DNA of 64,000 nucleotides from Sphingomonas koreensis (lineage in GTDB: Bacteria; Pseudomonadota; Alphaproteobacteria; Sphingomonadales; Sphingomonadaceae), in assembly GCF_002797435.1 (NCBI RefSeq), contig NZ_PGEN01000001.1, forward strand, positions 2,478,501 to 2,542,500, written 5' to 3'. This document shows, piece after piece, positions 1 to 7,981 of this stretch; position 1 is the stretch's first letter, and every line of letters starts with the position of its first letter. The translations under genes and the position numbers were made by a program. A model generated the notes under the pieces. The model did no database searches and was not told the DNA's origin. It saw only the letters and a list, made by a program, of their open reading frames with translations.

Positions 1-513
1 CATGTCGTGCCCGTCGATCATCACCCCGACGCGCAGCAGCTCGGCGTGGCTGACTGCATCCTGTTGGTCGAGCGAGATCGTGGCGATCTCCTCGGCGAGG
101 AAACACGCGACGGTGCGGTTGAACCGCTCCGGCATCGCGAGACGGTGACGCAGCGCGTGCTCACCCAGCCAGAGCGCATAGTCGAAGTCGCGATAGTCGA
201 TCGCCCAGATCATGTTCTGGATCAGGATTTCATCCTGGGCGGCGCGACCCTCGATACCGGCCGCAATAGCACCCTCGATCCAAGGCGCGAAGGCCTTGGC
301 GAATTCAGCCTTCATAGGGTTGCGGGCTTCGATGCTTGCGACGTCAGACAGCTGGCGGAGATTGTCGTGCAGCAGCACCTTCAATGCTGCGTATTCCTGA
401 CCCTGCGGCGTCCCTTCTTCGACAGGGGGCGGCGCATCGGAGTCCGCCGCGACTAGCGAGCCAGCGGCGAGGGCATGCACCCTCTGCTGGTGACGGCGAA
501 ACGGGCTGACCAT
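1..513 (-). CDS. P2-like phage terminase small subunit (gpM), 3' end cut by window
   Basis: Reading from the ATG at 513 to base 1 gives 171 open codons with no stop, so the gene runs off the left edge. The start (MVSPFRRHQQRV) and the later segment RFNRTVACFLAEEIA match the gpM family, the terminase subunit that recognises and cuts phage DNA at cos. The gene sits directly downstream of the capsid gene, which is the O-N-M order of phage P2. A completion protein (gpL) would be expected next, outside the window. The frame call is firm because the reading frame is long and the position fits P2. Confidence 0.8.
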   Translation of the reverse strand, partial: MVSPFRRHQQRVHALAAGSLVAADSDAPPPVEEGTPQGQEYAALKVLLHDNLRQLSDVASIEARNPMKAEFAKAFAPWIEGAIAAGIEGRAAQDEILIQNMIWAIDYRDFDYALWLGEHALRHRLAMPERFNRTVACFLAEEIATISLDQQDAVSHAELLRVGVMIDGHDM

Positions 514-642
514 GGCGGGGCATCCTTCTTGAGTTGGTCGCGGGGGCGTGTGGCCTCCCCCGCGTGTCGTTGGCTCTGCGACTGCCGCCGGCCACGGCAG
601 GTGATCGCGTCGAAGCCTCCCGGCGTTATCCGGCGGTTGTGG

Positions 643-1770
643 TTACGGGCGGGCGCCGAAGGTGATGTTCTCGGCCATCACGGCGAAGTCGGTGTCCTCG
701 ATCACGTAGCCCTCGTTGACGCTGTTGTAGTCCACCAGGGCGGCCATGTTCTCCGGCTCGTCCTTGATGTAGCGGCGGCGCGAACCCTCCTGCCAATAGA
801 TCGACAGGTTGCTGTCATCGGTGCCATTGGCGCGGCCGATCGGCGTGATGAGCATCGTGCCTTCCGGGAAGTAGGGCGCGATGGCCGCGGGGCGGCCGCC
901 GATCTGCTTGTCCGACATAACGATGTCGCTGACGGTCTGATCGCTGGTGGACTTGCCCCCGTCGATCGTGGTCGCCAGCGGGCGGTTGACCATCGGGAAA
1001 TACTTCTCGTCCACGAGATCCTGGCTGACGATGACGACATGATCGGTCGATGCGCGGGCCCAGCTCGGCATGCCGGAGATCAGGTCATAGGCGAGCGCGT
1101 CGATGTTCTTGTAGTCGCCGTCGGCCTGGTCCGCGTCGGGGCCGATATAGATCGGTGCCGCCGCGCCCGTTGCGGTGGTGACACCGCCGGCGGTGACCAT
1201 GGCGCGGCCCATGACGTGCGACGCCTTTTCGAGCCGCAGCTTCTGCAGCCAGCCGATGTTGACGTCTTCGCCGAGCGGGTGCGCGTCGTCGTCGGTGTCC
1301 GCCGCAGCGCTCGTGCCATGCCAGCCGACCATGATACGGCTGAGCGCGACCGACACAGCAACATGCTTCGCGTAGCGCTGTGCGAAATCGGGGAAGCGCG
1401 ACCACATGTCGATCAGCTCCCATGGCAGCCACGTATCGAAAAGGGTGCTGTAGAGTTCGTACTTCCGGTCCTGCAGCCGACCAGCGTACTTGGGCTGACG
1501 CGGAAGGTTCGGGCGGCTGCGGCGGCTCGCGATCAGATCATGAGTGCCGATGCCGACTACCTGCCCCTTGAGCTGGGGGACGGGCATCATGTTGATGCGG
1601 CTGAGGAAGCCGACATTCTCGCGCTGCAGATCCTCGAGCCGCTGCTCGGAAGCCGGCTCGAGCGCGAACTGGTGAGCGATCCCGCGGGTCGCGCCGTTCA
1701 TCTGGGCGATCCGCGCGAACAGTCCGTCCAGCGCCCGCCGGCCACGGTCAGAAAGTTGGTGGGTGGTCAT
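643..1770 (-). CDS. P2-like major capsid protein (gpN)
   Basis: The product has 375 residues, close to P2 gpN. It carries stretches typical of the family: FLSRINMMPVPQLKG near residue 55, VGIGTHDLIAS, VVIVSQDLVDEKYFP in the middle, and GTMLITPIG followed by NLSIYWQEGSRRR near the C-terminus. It forms the icosahedral head shell after cleavage by the gpO protease. It lies 44 bp downstream of the scaffold gene on the same strand and is followed by gpM, so O-N-M is probably one late operon. No truncation or frameshift is visible. Confidence 0.93.
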   Translation of the reverse strand: MTTHQLSDRGRRALDGLFARIAQMNGATRGIAHQFALEPASEQRLEDLQRENVGFLSRINMMPVPQLKGQVVGIGTHDLIASRRSRPNLPRQPKYAGRLQDRKYELYSTLFDTWLPWELIDMWSRFPDFAQRYAKHVAVSVALSRIMVGWHGTSAAADTDDDAHPLGEDVNIGWLQKLRLEKASHVMGRAMVTAGGVTTATGAAAPIYIGPDADQADGDYKNIDALAYDLISGMPSWARASTDHVVIVSQDLVDEKYFPMVNRPLATTIDGGKSTSDQTVSDIVMSDKQIGGRPAAIAPYFPEGTMLITPIGRANGTDDSNLSIYWQEGSRRRYIKDEPENMAALVDYNSVNEGYVIEDTDFAVMAENITFGARP

Positions 1771-1814
1771 CGGTGTAGGTTCCTTGGGCTAAGCGGGGCT
1801 GGTCGGGTGCTGGC

Positions 1815-2654
1815 TCAGAAGATGCCGGCGAATTGGTCGGCGCCGCCGTCGCCCTGCGGACGCCGATTGAAGTTCGGCGCCGGCGTGGTCGATTCCTGCT
1901 CGTCGCCGATCTTCTTGATCTGCAGGCCGATCCGATCGACCTCGGTGCGGAATTCGGAGCGCAGGCCGTCCATGCTGGTGGCGAAGGTCGTCCCCATCTC
2001 CTCGAGCATCGGGCGCAGCTGGGCGAAGTCGAACGCCGCCGGTGCGCCCTCGGGCTTCGCGGGGGTCTCCGGCTTCGCTGGATCCTTGCCGACGAACTTT
2101 TCGGCGAACTTGTCGAGCACACCGGTCAACGAGCTGAGGAAGCTCCCGCCCTCGCTACCCGGCTTGTCGTCGGGAAATTCGAGCGGGGCAGCCTCGTCCA
2201 TCGCGACACTCAGCGTGCCGGGCAGCGAGCGGTTGAACTGCAGGCGCTCGGTCGCGATGGCCGCAGGGCTGTCGGTGAGCGCGCAGCCCATGAGGTAGGC
2301 GAAGCCCTTGCCGCCGAAGTTAGGCTCGATCTCGATCGATGGATAGACCTTCTGGCTCGCGTCGTTGAGACGCTTGGCGTCGGGGGTGACGTCGAAGATG
2401 CCGAACAGGCCGAGGCGCTTTTCGGTCTTGCCGTTGAAGTTGACATCGACCTGCGCGGTCGAAAGCTCGGCGACGTCGCCATAGGCGCGGAACGGCCCTT
2501 CGCCGCTGATCCCGCGGATATGCTCGATATTGAGCCGCGCGCCGTAGGTTTTCGGATCGTAGCTCGAGGCCATTTCCTCGATCATCTTGTCGTCGATCAC
2601 GCGGCCATCGACGGTGGAGCCGGCGGTGGCGAGCAGGAACGGCTTGGTCTTCAT
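1815..2654 (-). CDS. P2-like capsid scaffolding protein / maturation protease (gpO)
   Basis: The product has 279 residues starting MKTKPFLLATAG at the ATG at 2654, with GGGAG seven bases upstream. The open frame extends further 5', but that part is unlike the family. gpO acts as an internal scaffold and a serine protease that trims the capsid protein. LNIEHIRG in the first quarter probably holds the catalytic His and YPSIEIEP the catalytic Ser; this assignment is by analogy with P2. The C-terminal part has charged, helix-rich scaffold character and ends QFAGIF. It is transcribed away from gpP, as in P2. Confidence 0.88.
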   Translation of the reverse strand: MKTKPFLLATAGSTVDGRVIDDKMIEEMASSYDPKTYGARLNIEHIRGISGEGPFRAYGDVAELSTAQVDVNFNGKTEKRLGLFGIFDVTPDAKRLNDASQKVYPSIEIEPNFGGKGFAYLMGCALTDSPAAIATERLQFNRSLPGTLSVAMDEAAPLEFPDDKPGSEGGSFLSSLTGVLDKFAEKFVGKDPAKPETPAKPEGAPAAFDFAQLRPMLEEMGTTFATSMDGLRSEFRTEVDRIGLQIKKIGDEQESTTPAPNFNRRPQGDGGADQFAGIF

Positions 2655-2796
2655 GGGTTTGCTCCCGTTGGTCGATCGGGAGGACCGCTCCCGCATTGAC
2701 CCCCTAGAAGCCGCCGAACCGGGCAACTGACAACGCGCGGCGCGGGTGACGGTCGGCTTTACCCGGCGACCGGGGCGCAGAGCATGGCGCGCGGGG

Positions 2797-2817
2797 TGCA
2801 TGGCGGAACGCCATGCA
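2797..2817 (+). promoter_or_regulatory. Perfect hairpin enclosing the gpP start codon
   Basis: TGCATGGCG (2797-2805) and CGCCATGCA (2809-2817) form a 9-bp perfect inverted repeat around a GAA loop. The ATG of the terminase gene (2813-2815) lies inside the right arm, so in mRNA the start codon would be base-paired. The lack of any upstream in-frame start supports the placement. A role in holding down terminase translation is inferred. Confidence 0.5.
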
Positions 2818-4720
2818 AGCCCAACCCTCCCTTTCCGAAGAAAAGGCGATCAGCCGCCAGGTGGCGCGCGCTCAGCGCCGCGAGGCGCGCTCGCTCTATT
2901 GGCGCGGGTGGCAGCTCAACCACATCGCGGACGAGCTGGGCATCACCTACGGAACGCTCGCTTCATGGAAAAGTCGCGAGAATTGGGACAGCGACCCGCC
3001 GGTCGCGATCATTGAGGATCGCATCGAGGCGAAGATCGCGACCCTGCTCGACAAGGAACCCTTCACCGAGGGCGATATGAAGCGGGTCGATTTCCTGACC
3101 CGCCAGCTCGAGCGAACCGCCCGCATCCGCAAATTCGACAAGAGCGGGAAGGAAGGCGACCTCAACCCGAAGATCGCCGCGCGCAATGACGACAAGGCGA
3201 AGGCGAAGCGCGCCGATGCCCGCAAGAACTTCCTCACCCGCGAACAATGGCAGGCGCTGCTCGACGACTTTCACGAGCGGAATTTCGAGTATCAGGAAAC
3301 GTGGTGGGAGAACCGCCACCAGCGCACGCGCAAGATCCGCAAGAGCCGTCAGGTCGGCGCGACGTGGTATTTCGCCCGCGAGGCCGTGGCGAAGATCGGT
3401 GAGGCCGTCCTCGAGGGAGATCAGCCGCGCAACCAGATCTTCCTCTCCGCGTCGCAGCGCCAGGCCAACAAATTCCGGCGCGAGATCGTGGGCTGGGTGC
3501 GCAAGGTCACCGGCGTTGAGCTGAAGGGCAACCCCGTCATCCTCGACTTCGCCTTCCCGGCCGAGCAGGACGCGGATGGCGAGGAGATCGTTGCCGCCGA
3601 GACGCTTGAGCCGGTCGGCCTCTATCCACTCTCGACTAACAGCGCGACCGCCCAGGGCGAGAGCGGCGATTTCTACTTCGACGAATACGCTTGGGTGCAC
3701 GGCTTTGCCGAGCTGAAGAAGGTGGCGAGCGCGATGGCGACGCATACCATCTACACGCGCACCTATTTCTCCTCGGCATCGACGAAGACGCACGCATCCT
3801 ATGCCTTCTGGTCGGGCGAGGAGTGGAACGCCGGCAAGGCGAAGGCGAACCAGCGGCCGTTCGATATCTCGCTGCGCAATCTGCGCAACGGCGCGATCAT
3901 GCCCGACGGATCATGGCAGCAGATCCTGACTATCCACGACGCCGTGGCGCGCGGGCTTGGCAAGCTGGTCAATGTGGGCGAGCTGCGCCTTGAATATTCC
4001 GAGAACGAGTTCCGCAACCTTTTCGAGTGCGAGGACATCGACGATTCGGAGAGCAGCTTCCCGTTTGCGCGCATTGCGCCGGCGCGGGTGGACAGCTTCT
4101 TCAAATGGCGGGATTTCAAGCCCGCCCTGCTCGATATTCCCGGCGGGCGGCCGTTCGGCGACAACCCAGTGTGGCTGGGCTACGACCCGAACAAGCAAGG
4201 CCGCGACGACGCGGCGCTCGTGGTGCTCGCGCCGCCGGAGGTGCCCGGGAAGGGCAAGTTCCGGGTGCTCGACAAGTATCGGCTCAACGGCAAGGATTTC
4301 GCCGGCCAGGCCGCGTTCATCAAGTCGATCTGCGAGCGCTACAACGTCGTCGATATCGCGATCGACACGACGGGCCACGGCCTCGCCGTGTGGGAGCTGG
4401 TGTCGAAGTGGTTCCCGCTCGCCCGCAAGATCGAATATTCGGTCGCGAGCAAGACGGCGCTGGTGATCAAGGGCCAGAACGTGTTTCGCGAGCAGCGGAT
4501 CGAGTTCGACGCCGGATGGTCCGACGTGATGCAAGCCTTCATGGCGATTCGCCCAGCTCTCACCGCAAGCCAGAAGGGCGTGACCTATGTCGCGCGCCGC
4601 AACGGCGCGATCGGCCACGCCGACGTCGCGTGGGCGATCCTGCACGCCCTTTCCAATGAACCTCTCGATATCGCCGACGCAGATGATGCGCAGGGCGGGC
4701 GAGTGACCTTTTTCGACTGA
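2813..4720 (+). CDS. P2-like terminase large (ATPase/nuclease) subunit (gpP)
   Basis: The product has 635 residues. The N-terminus holds a helix-turn-helix (about 30-55, LNHIADELGITYGTLASW). The ATPase has KSRQVGATWYF (about 177-187) as the Walker A region and DFYFDEYAWV (about 286) as Walker B. The C-terminal RNase H-like nuclease shows WLGYDPNKQGRDDAAL and VDIAIDTTGHG with the expected acidic residues. It cuts and pumps phage DNA into the prohead together with gpM and the portal. It is divergent from gpO and is followed 11 bp later by the portal gene. Confidence 0.94.
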   Translation: MQAQPSLSEEKAISRQVARAQRREARSLYWRGWQLNHIADELGITYGTLASWKSRENWDSDPPVAIIEDRIEAKIATLLDKEPFTEGDMKRVDFLTRQLERTARIRKFDKSGKEGDLNPKIAARNDDKAKAKRADARKNFLTREQWQALLDDFHERNFEYQETWWENRHQRTRKIRKSRQVGATWYFAREAVAKIGEAVLEGDQPRNQIFLSASQRQANKFRREIVGWVRKVTGVELKGNPVILDFAFPAEQDADGEEIVAAETLEPVGLYPLSTNSATAQGESGDFYFDEYAWVHGFAELKKVASAMATHTIYTRTYFSSASTKTHASYAFWSGEEWNAGKAKANQRPFDISLRNLRNGAIMPDGSWQQILTIHDAVARGLGKLVNVGELRLEYSENEFRNLFECEDIDDSESSFPFARIAPARVDSFFKWRDFKPALLDIPGGRPFGDNPVWLGYDPNKQGRDDAALVVLAPPEVPGKGKFRVLDKYRLNGKDFAGQAAFIKSICERYNVVDIAIDTTGHGLAVWELVSKWFPLARKIEYSVASKTALVIKGQNVFREQRIEFDAGWSDVMQAFMAIRPALTASQKGVTYVARRNGAIGHADVAWAILHALSNEPLDIADADDAQGGRVTFFD

Positions 4721-4731
4721 GGAGCGCCTTG

Positions 4732-5802
4732 ATGACCGACGTGCCTACAACCGAGATCGTGGAGATCGGCGAGACGCCATCCGCAGAGCCGGGCACGATG
4801 TACGCCTTCGGAGATCCCGAAAGCGTGCTCGATCGCCGCGAACTCGCTCAGTATTTCGAGATCTGGCACAACGGGCGCTGGTACGAGCCGCCGTTGCCGC
4901 TCGGCAAGCTGGCGCAAGCCTTCAACATGTCGCCCTATCACCGGTCGGCCATCGCCCTGAAGGTCAACATGATGGTCGCCCAGCACGAGCCGTCGCGCTG
5001 GCTCAACGCCGACGCGTTCGAGCGGTTCGCGCTGGATTTCGGTCAGATGGGCAACGCCTATCTTGAGTGGATCCCGAACCTGTCGGGACGCCTTGCCCAG
5101 GCCGCCTACGCTCCGGCGCTACATATGCGCGCGGGCCTCGAAGATGGAGTCTACTGGTTCGTCAACGGCCCGCTGGGGAACGCCCATCCGTTCGACCGCG
5201 GGCGCATCTTCCACCTCATGCAGCCCGACGTCGCGCAGGAGATCTATGGCCTGCCCGAATGGCTTTCTGCCCTGCAGAGCGGGCTGCTCAGCGAGAATGC
5301 GACGCTGTTCCGGCGTCGTTACTATCTCAACGGCGCCCATGCCGGCTTCGTGTTCTATGTCAGCGAACCCCTCGCCGACACGAAGACGGCCGATATGATG
5401 GCGCAGAAGCTCGGCACGGCGAAGGGAATCGGCAACTTCAAGAACCTGTTCGTGCATATCCCCAAGGGGAAAAAGGACGGCATCCAGATCATCCCGATCG
5501 CCGACGTCACCGCGAAAGATGAGTTCGCGGCGGTCAAGAATATCAGCCGCGACGACATGCTCGCAGCCCATCGGACGCCGCCGCAGATGATTGGCGTTAT
5601 TCCGCAAAATAACGGCGGCTTCGGCAACTACAGCGAGTCACGCGATGGCTACTATCGAACGGAGATCATCCCGATCATTCGCCGCATGCTGAGGGTCAAT
5701 GACGCCTTCGGCCTCCCCGTGCTGGCGTTCCGCCCATATTACACGAGCAAGGACACGGTCATCTACCAGGATGGTCGCGAGGAGCAGGCACCGTCGCGCT
5801 GA
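4732..5802 (+). CDS. P2-like portal protein (gpQ)
   Basis: The product has 356 residues. The ATG at 4732 has GGAG seven bases upstream, so it is preferred to the TTG at 4729. Family segments include LAQAFNMSPYHRSAI, YGLPEWLSALQSGLLSENATLFRRRYY (read in pieces), HRTPPQMIGVIPQNNGGFG and the C-terminal RPYYTSK. The portal forms the dodecameric ring through which DNA enters the head. In P2 the cos end lies just beyond this gene; here the next genes are non-structural and face the other way, consistent with the prophage form of the genome. Confidence 0.93.
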   Translation: MTDVPTTEIVEIGETPSAEPGTMYAFGDPESVLDRRELAQYFEIWHNGRWYEPPLPLGKLAQAFNMSPYHRSAIALKVNMMVAQHEPSRWLNADAFERFALDFGQMGNAYLEWIPNLSGRLAQAAYAPALHMRAGLEDGVYWFVNGPLGNAHPFDRGRIFHLMQPDVAQEIYGLPEWLSALQSGLLSENATLFRRRYYLNGAHAGFVFYVSEPLADTKTADMMAQKLGTAKGIGNFKNLFVHIPKGKKDGIQIIPIADVTAKDEFAAVKNISRDDMLAAHRTPPQMIGVIPQNNGGFGNYSESRDGYYRTEIIPIIRRMLRVNDAFGLPVLAFRPYYTSKDTVIYQDGREEQAPSR

Positions 5803-5809
5803 TATCGCG

Positions 5810-6238
5810 CTAGGCGCCCCATTCAGGCCCGTCGGGATCCGGCACAAAGCCGTCATCCGGATCCTGATCGGCAATGCTCGGCGGCCGCGCCGACGGCGCG
5901 GGCCGTTCTGGCAAGGTCGGCTCATCCCCATCAAAGCGAACCCGTATGATCGCGGCCGTCGCCGTCTCGCCATGGAAGACGGCGCGCAGCGGCATACCGG
6001 CCTTGAGCTTCGCGCCTATCCACGGCGCGCGCTCAGCGGTCACATAGCCTAGCTGCACGCCGCGCGAGCTGAAAACCGCGATGGCGTGCTCGTCGTGCTT
6101 GTTCTTCGGCTCAAGGCGCAGTTCGACCGGCTCGCCGGGGACGCACAGGCGCACTTCGAAGCGCCGGTTGCTCTTTGCCTTGTCGCTGTTCGGGAAGTCG
6201 ATGCCGACGACGGCAAGGCTCAGCTCGGGGCAATTCAT
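5810..6238 (-). CDS. Stand-alone HIRAN-domain protein
   Basis: The product has 142 residues. Residues about 8-85 match the HIRAN fold: LAVVGIDFPN, then a basic FEVRLCVPGEPVELRLEPKN, then DEHAIAVFSSRGVQLGYV. HIRAN domains bind DNA ends or single-stranded DNA and are usually fused to helicases or nucleases; here only the domain plus an acidic Pro/Asp-rich tail is present. It runs convergently into the portal gene with 7 bp between them. A DNA-end or replication-related role in the phage is inferred from the domain only. Confidence 0.75.
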   Translation of the reverse strand: MNCPELSLAVVGIDFPNSDKAKSNRRFEVRLCVPGEPVELRLEPKNKHDEHAIAVFSSRGVQLGYVTAERAPWIGAKLKAGMPLRAVFHGETATAAIIRVRFDGDEPTLPERPAPSARPPSIADQDPDDGFVPDPDGPEWGA

Positions 6239-6250
6239 CGCGCGGAACCA

Positions 6251-6514
6251 CTATCCTCGACCCGCGGGGGCGATGGACACCCAACCGCGACGCTTACACC
6301 GCCGGCAATACAGCCGCTCCTTAAAATCGCCCAAGGTCCGGCATCGGGGCAACAGCTTATACAGATCTTCGGTGCGCCAGATGACCGACCGACCGCACCG
6401 CCGGTTGTCGCAGCTGGGCGGGCTGCAGGTGATCACGACATGCGTCGCGAAGCCCATGGCCTCATCCAGTGGCATGTCATTTCGTCGGAGACCTGGCAGC
6501 GGCGGGTTATTCAT
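6251..6514 (-). CDS. Small cysteine-rich (zinc-ribbon-like) phage cargo protein
   Basis: The product is about 87 residues from the ATG at 6514; another ATG lies 14 codons downstream (MPLDEAMGF) and the open frame extends 28 codons upstream, so the start is uncertain. Cysteines are paired as CSPPSC, RRC and LYCRRCKRRGW, which suggests zinc binding. The remainder contains RTEDLYKLLPRCRTLGDFKE. It lies 12 bp upstream of the HIRAN gene on the same strand and is probably co-transcribed with it. I do not recognise a named family. Confidence 0.55.
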   Translation of the reverse strand: MNNPPLPGLRRNDMPLDEAMGFATHVVITCSPPSCDNRRCGRSVIWRTEDLYKLLPRCRTLGDFKERLYCRRCKRRGWVSIAPAGRG

Positions 6515-6607
6515 CGCGAGAACATGATGAGAACAAATCGATTCGCACAACCCGGAATTTGAAGCTCTGATCTTGATCGTCGGGCGCGCAGACCGCATCG
6601 GGCAGAT

Positions 6608-6967
6608 ATGGCGATTGAGTTTCGGGTGACGGTGTTCGGTGAACCTAGAGCACCTTGGCGTTCCTCTCGCGATCAGGCTCTACGCGACGCAATCAATCTT
6701 GACTTGGCATCATGGGATGGCTTGCGCCGCGAGTGGTTCCTAGCCGTGCCGGTGAGCATCGAGCGACGCGGATCGCCCGATCCACAGCCGACGCGCGTCA
6801 AGCCCGCCCCCAATTCGCGATGGTCGCCGGAGGAGATCGCTCGCTTGAGCCGGCTGCTTAAGTCAGGTGAGCATCCCGATATTATCGCCCTGCGCCTCGG
6901 GCGATCACGCGCGGCCTGCAGGTCAAAGGCAGCGCAGCTCGGCCTCACCCAGCAGAGCCGGGACTAG
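6608..6967 (+). CDS. Small SANT/Myb-like DNA-binding protein
   Basis: The product has 119 residues. The C-terminal half (RWSPEEIARLSRLLKSG, then ALRLGRSRAACRSKAAQLG) reads as a Myb/SANT or GcrA-like trihelical DNA-binding unit. The N-terminal half (MAIEFRVTVFGEPRAPW) is of unknown type. It is divergent from the zinc-ribbon gene with under 100 bp between the starts, so it may regulate that pair. It is the last gene before the long gene-free stretch. Confidence 0.55.
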   Translation: MAIEFRVTVFGEPRAPWRSSRDQALRDAINLDLASWDGLRREWFLAVPVSIERRGSPDPQPTRVKPAPNSRWSPEEIARLSRLLKSGEHPDIIALRLGRSRAACRSKAAQLGLTQQSRD

Positions 6968-7150
6968 GCTCGACCGCAGCGACACAAACGAACGAGAGGG
7001 CGTAACATTGTTACGTTGAGTGGCGGCGTATGCCCTTTGACCTCGCGCGCCGCGCTCGCCCCCACACCACGCTTGCGCCTTGTTGGTGCGATTGTTTGCA
7101 TTTTCCTGCCCACCGTTGCGCCGTGAGGGCACCCCCTGTCCCTCGCAGAG

Positions 7151-7167
7151 CGGTTACATCGGTAATG
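7151..7167 (-). repeat. Copy 1 of 17-bp repeat (inverted relative to copy 2)
   Basis: On the minus strand this reads CATTACCGATGTAACCG. It differs from the copy at 7379-7395 in a single base and lies in the opposite orientation about 210 bp away. Confidence 0.6.
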
Positions 7168-7378
7168 CGCCGTTTGACCGCGCCCGAGAATGGCGGAAAT
7201 CTGCCGTTTTCTGGATAACACTGGCGAAGTTATCAGAGGTAATATTCTGGACGGCTTTCAGTTATGTCGCTGAAAATTAATAGCTTTTTAGAGAGCGAAT
7301 ATTGCACTTCTATAAGGTTATCTGATTACCTTGATATAACCTCAAATGTAACCGTGTAAGCCATTGAGTTTGGCCGAA

Positions 7379-7395
7379 CATTACCAATGTAACCG
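7379..7395 (+). repeat. Copy 2 of 17-bp repeat
   Basis: The sequence is CATTACCAATGTAACCG. A partial third copy, AATGTAACCG, lies 34 bp upstream at 7345-7354. The repeated binding-site look suggests a protein target, but no cognate protein is identified. Confidence 0.6.
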
Positions 7396-7628
7396 GGTTG
7401 CGACACATACCCGCAACCGTTGGGAGATCGACGGGCGGCCGCCATTTCTGGGCGTAGCGGTTGATCAGCCGGCGCCGCCGCAGATGGCAGATTGAGCTTT
7501 GCGGTTGTTTGCGGCTGAGGCGCGCGGTGGGTCGCGGCGAACAAACGGGCACCAGCGGTCGGGATATGGTCGGGACTCTTGGTTCCGCATCCTTCCGCTC
7601 GTTGCCGCTCCGTTCCGCGAGAGGCGCG

Positions 7629-7655
7629 TTGACTGCGCCGAGAATCGGCTTAAAC
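7629..7655 (+). promoter_or_regulatory. Possible promoter of tRNA-Val
   Basis: TTGACT (7629-7634) and TTAAAC (7650-7655) are separated by 15 bp, with the tRNA starting 20 bp further on. The -35 is good; the spacing is one or two bases short. Call by position and sequence only. Confidence 0.4.
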
Positions 7656-7674
7656 GCGCGGTTCTCGCATGTGC

Positions 7675-7750
7675 GGGCGCTTAGCTCAGTTGGTAGAGCA
7701 TCTCGTTTACACCGAGAGGGTCGGCGGTTCGAGCCCGTCAGCGCCCACCA
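7675..7750 (+). tRNA. tRNA-Val (anticodon TAC)
   Basis: This is a 76-nt cloverleaf. The acceptor GGGCGCT pairs with AGCGCCC, the D-arm is TAGCTCAGTTGGTAGAGCA, the anticodon stem is TCTCG/CGAGA with loop TTTACAC (anticodon TAC), and the T-loop is GGTTCGAGCC. The 3' CCA is encoded. The prophage lies on the 5' side of the gene, the opposite of the usual integration into a tRNA 3' end. Confidence 0.97.
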
Positions 7751-7981
7751 TCCCGGACCGCGAAAGCCTGGGGTCTTCGGGTTTATGTGCCGGGTGGATG
7801 ATCTGTCTTCGAGCCTTGAAACGGCATTGCGCAGCCGGTCGCGGCGGGGCAGCCTGCGCGAGTGAAATCGGGAGCGCCGGCCGGCGTGCGCTGCCCCATC
7901 GTGCCGGAACACGGCCGAGCCCCGTTTCGGATCGCCGGTCGATCCCGTGCCGCCGTCAATGGCGGGAAAGGAGGACGAGCC

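Larger units (their letters stand above)
6968..7674. other. Gene-free region with repeated GTAAC motifs, partly AT-rich
   Basis: There is no convincing gene in about 700 bp between the last phage cargo gene and tRNA-Val. The middle (about 7200-7380) is clearly AT-rich compared with its surroundings. It holds several inverted repeats: CGTAAC/GTTACG at 7001-7015, GATAAC/GTTATC at 7214-7234, and GGTTAT/ATAACC at 7317-7341. It also holds three copies of ATGTAACCG in two orientations. It could be a prophage control region, an origin, or a prophage-chromosome junction; none of these can be decided here. Confidence 0.6.

Noticed and set aside
1833..2699. Plus-strand frame opposite the scaffold gene
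   Set aside because: No ribosome site or domain; the minus-strand gene matches P2 gpO.
7001..7395. CRISPR array
   Set aside because: Repeats are short, differ in orientation and spacing, and no cas genes are near.
7675..7750. tRNA-Val as the prophage integration site
   Set aside because: The prophage lies on the 5' side and no duplicated tRNA 3' end was seen; integration usually leaves phage DNA beyond the 3' end.
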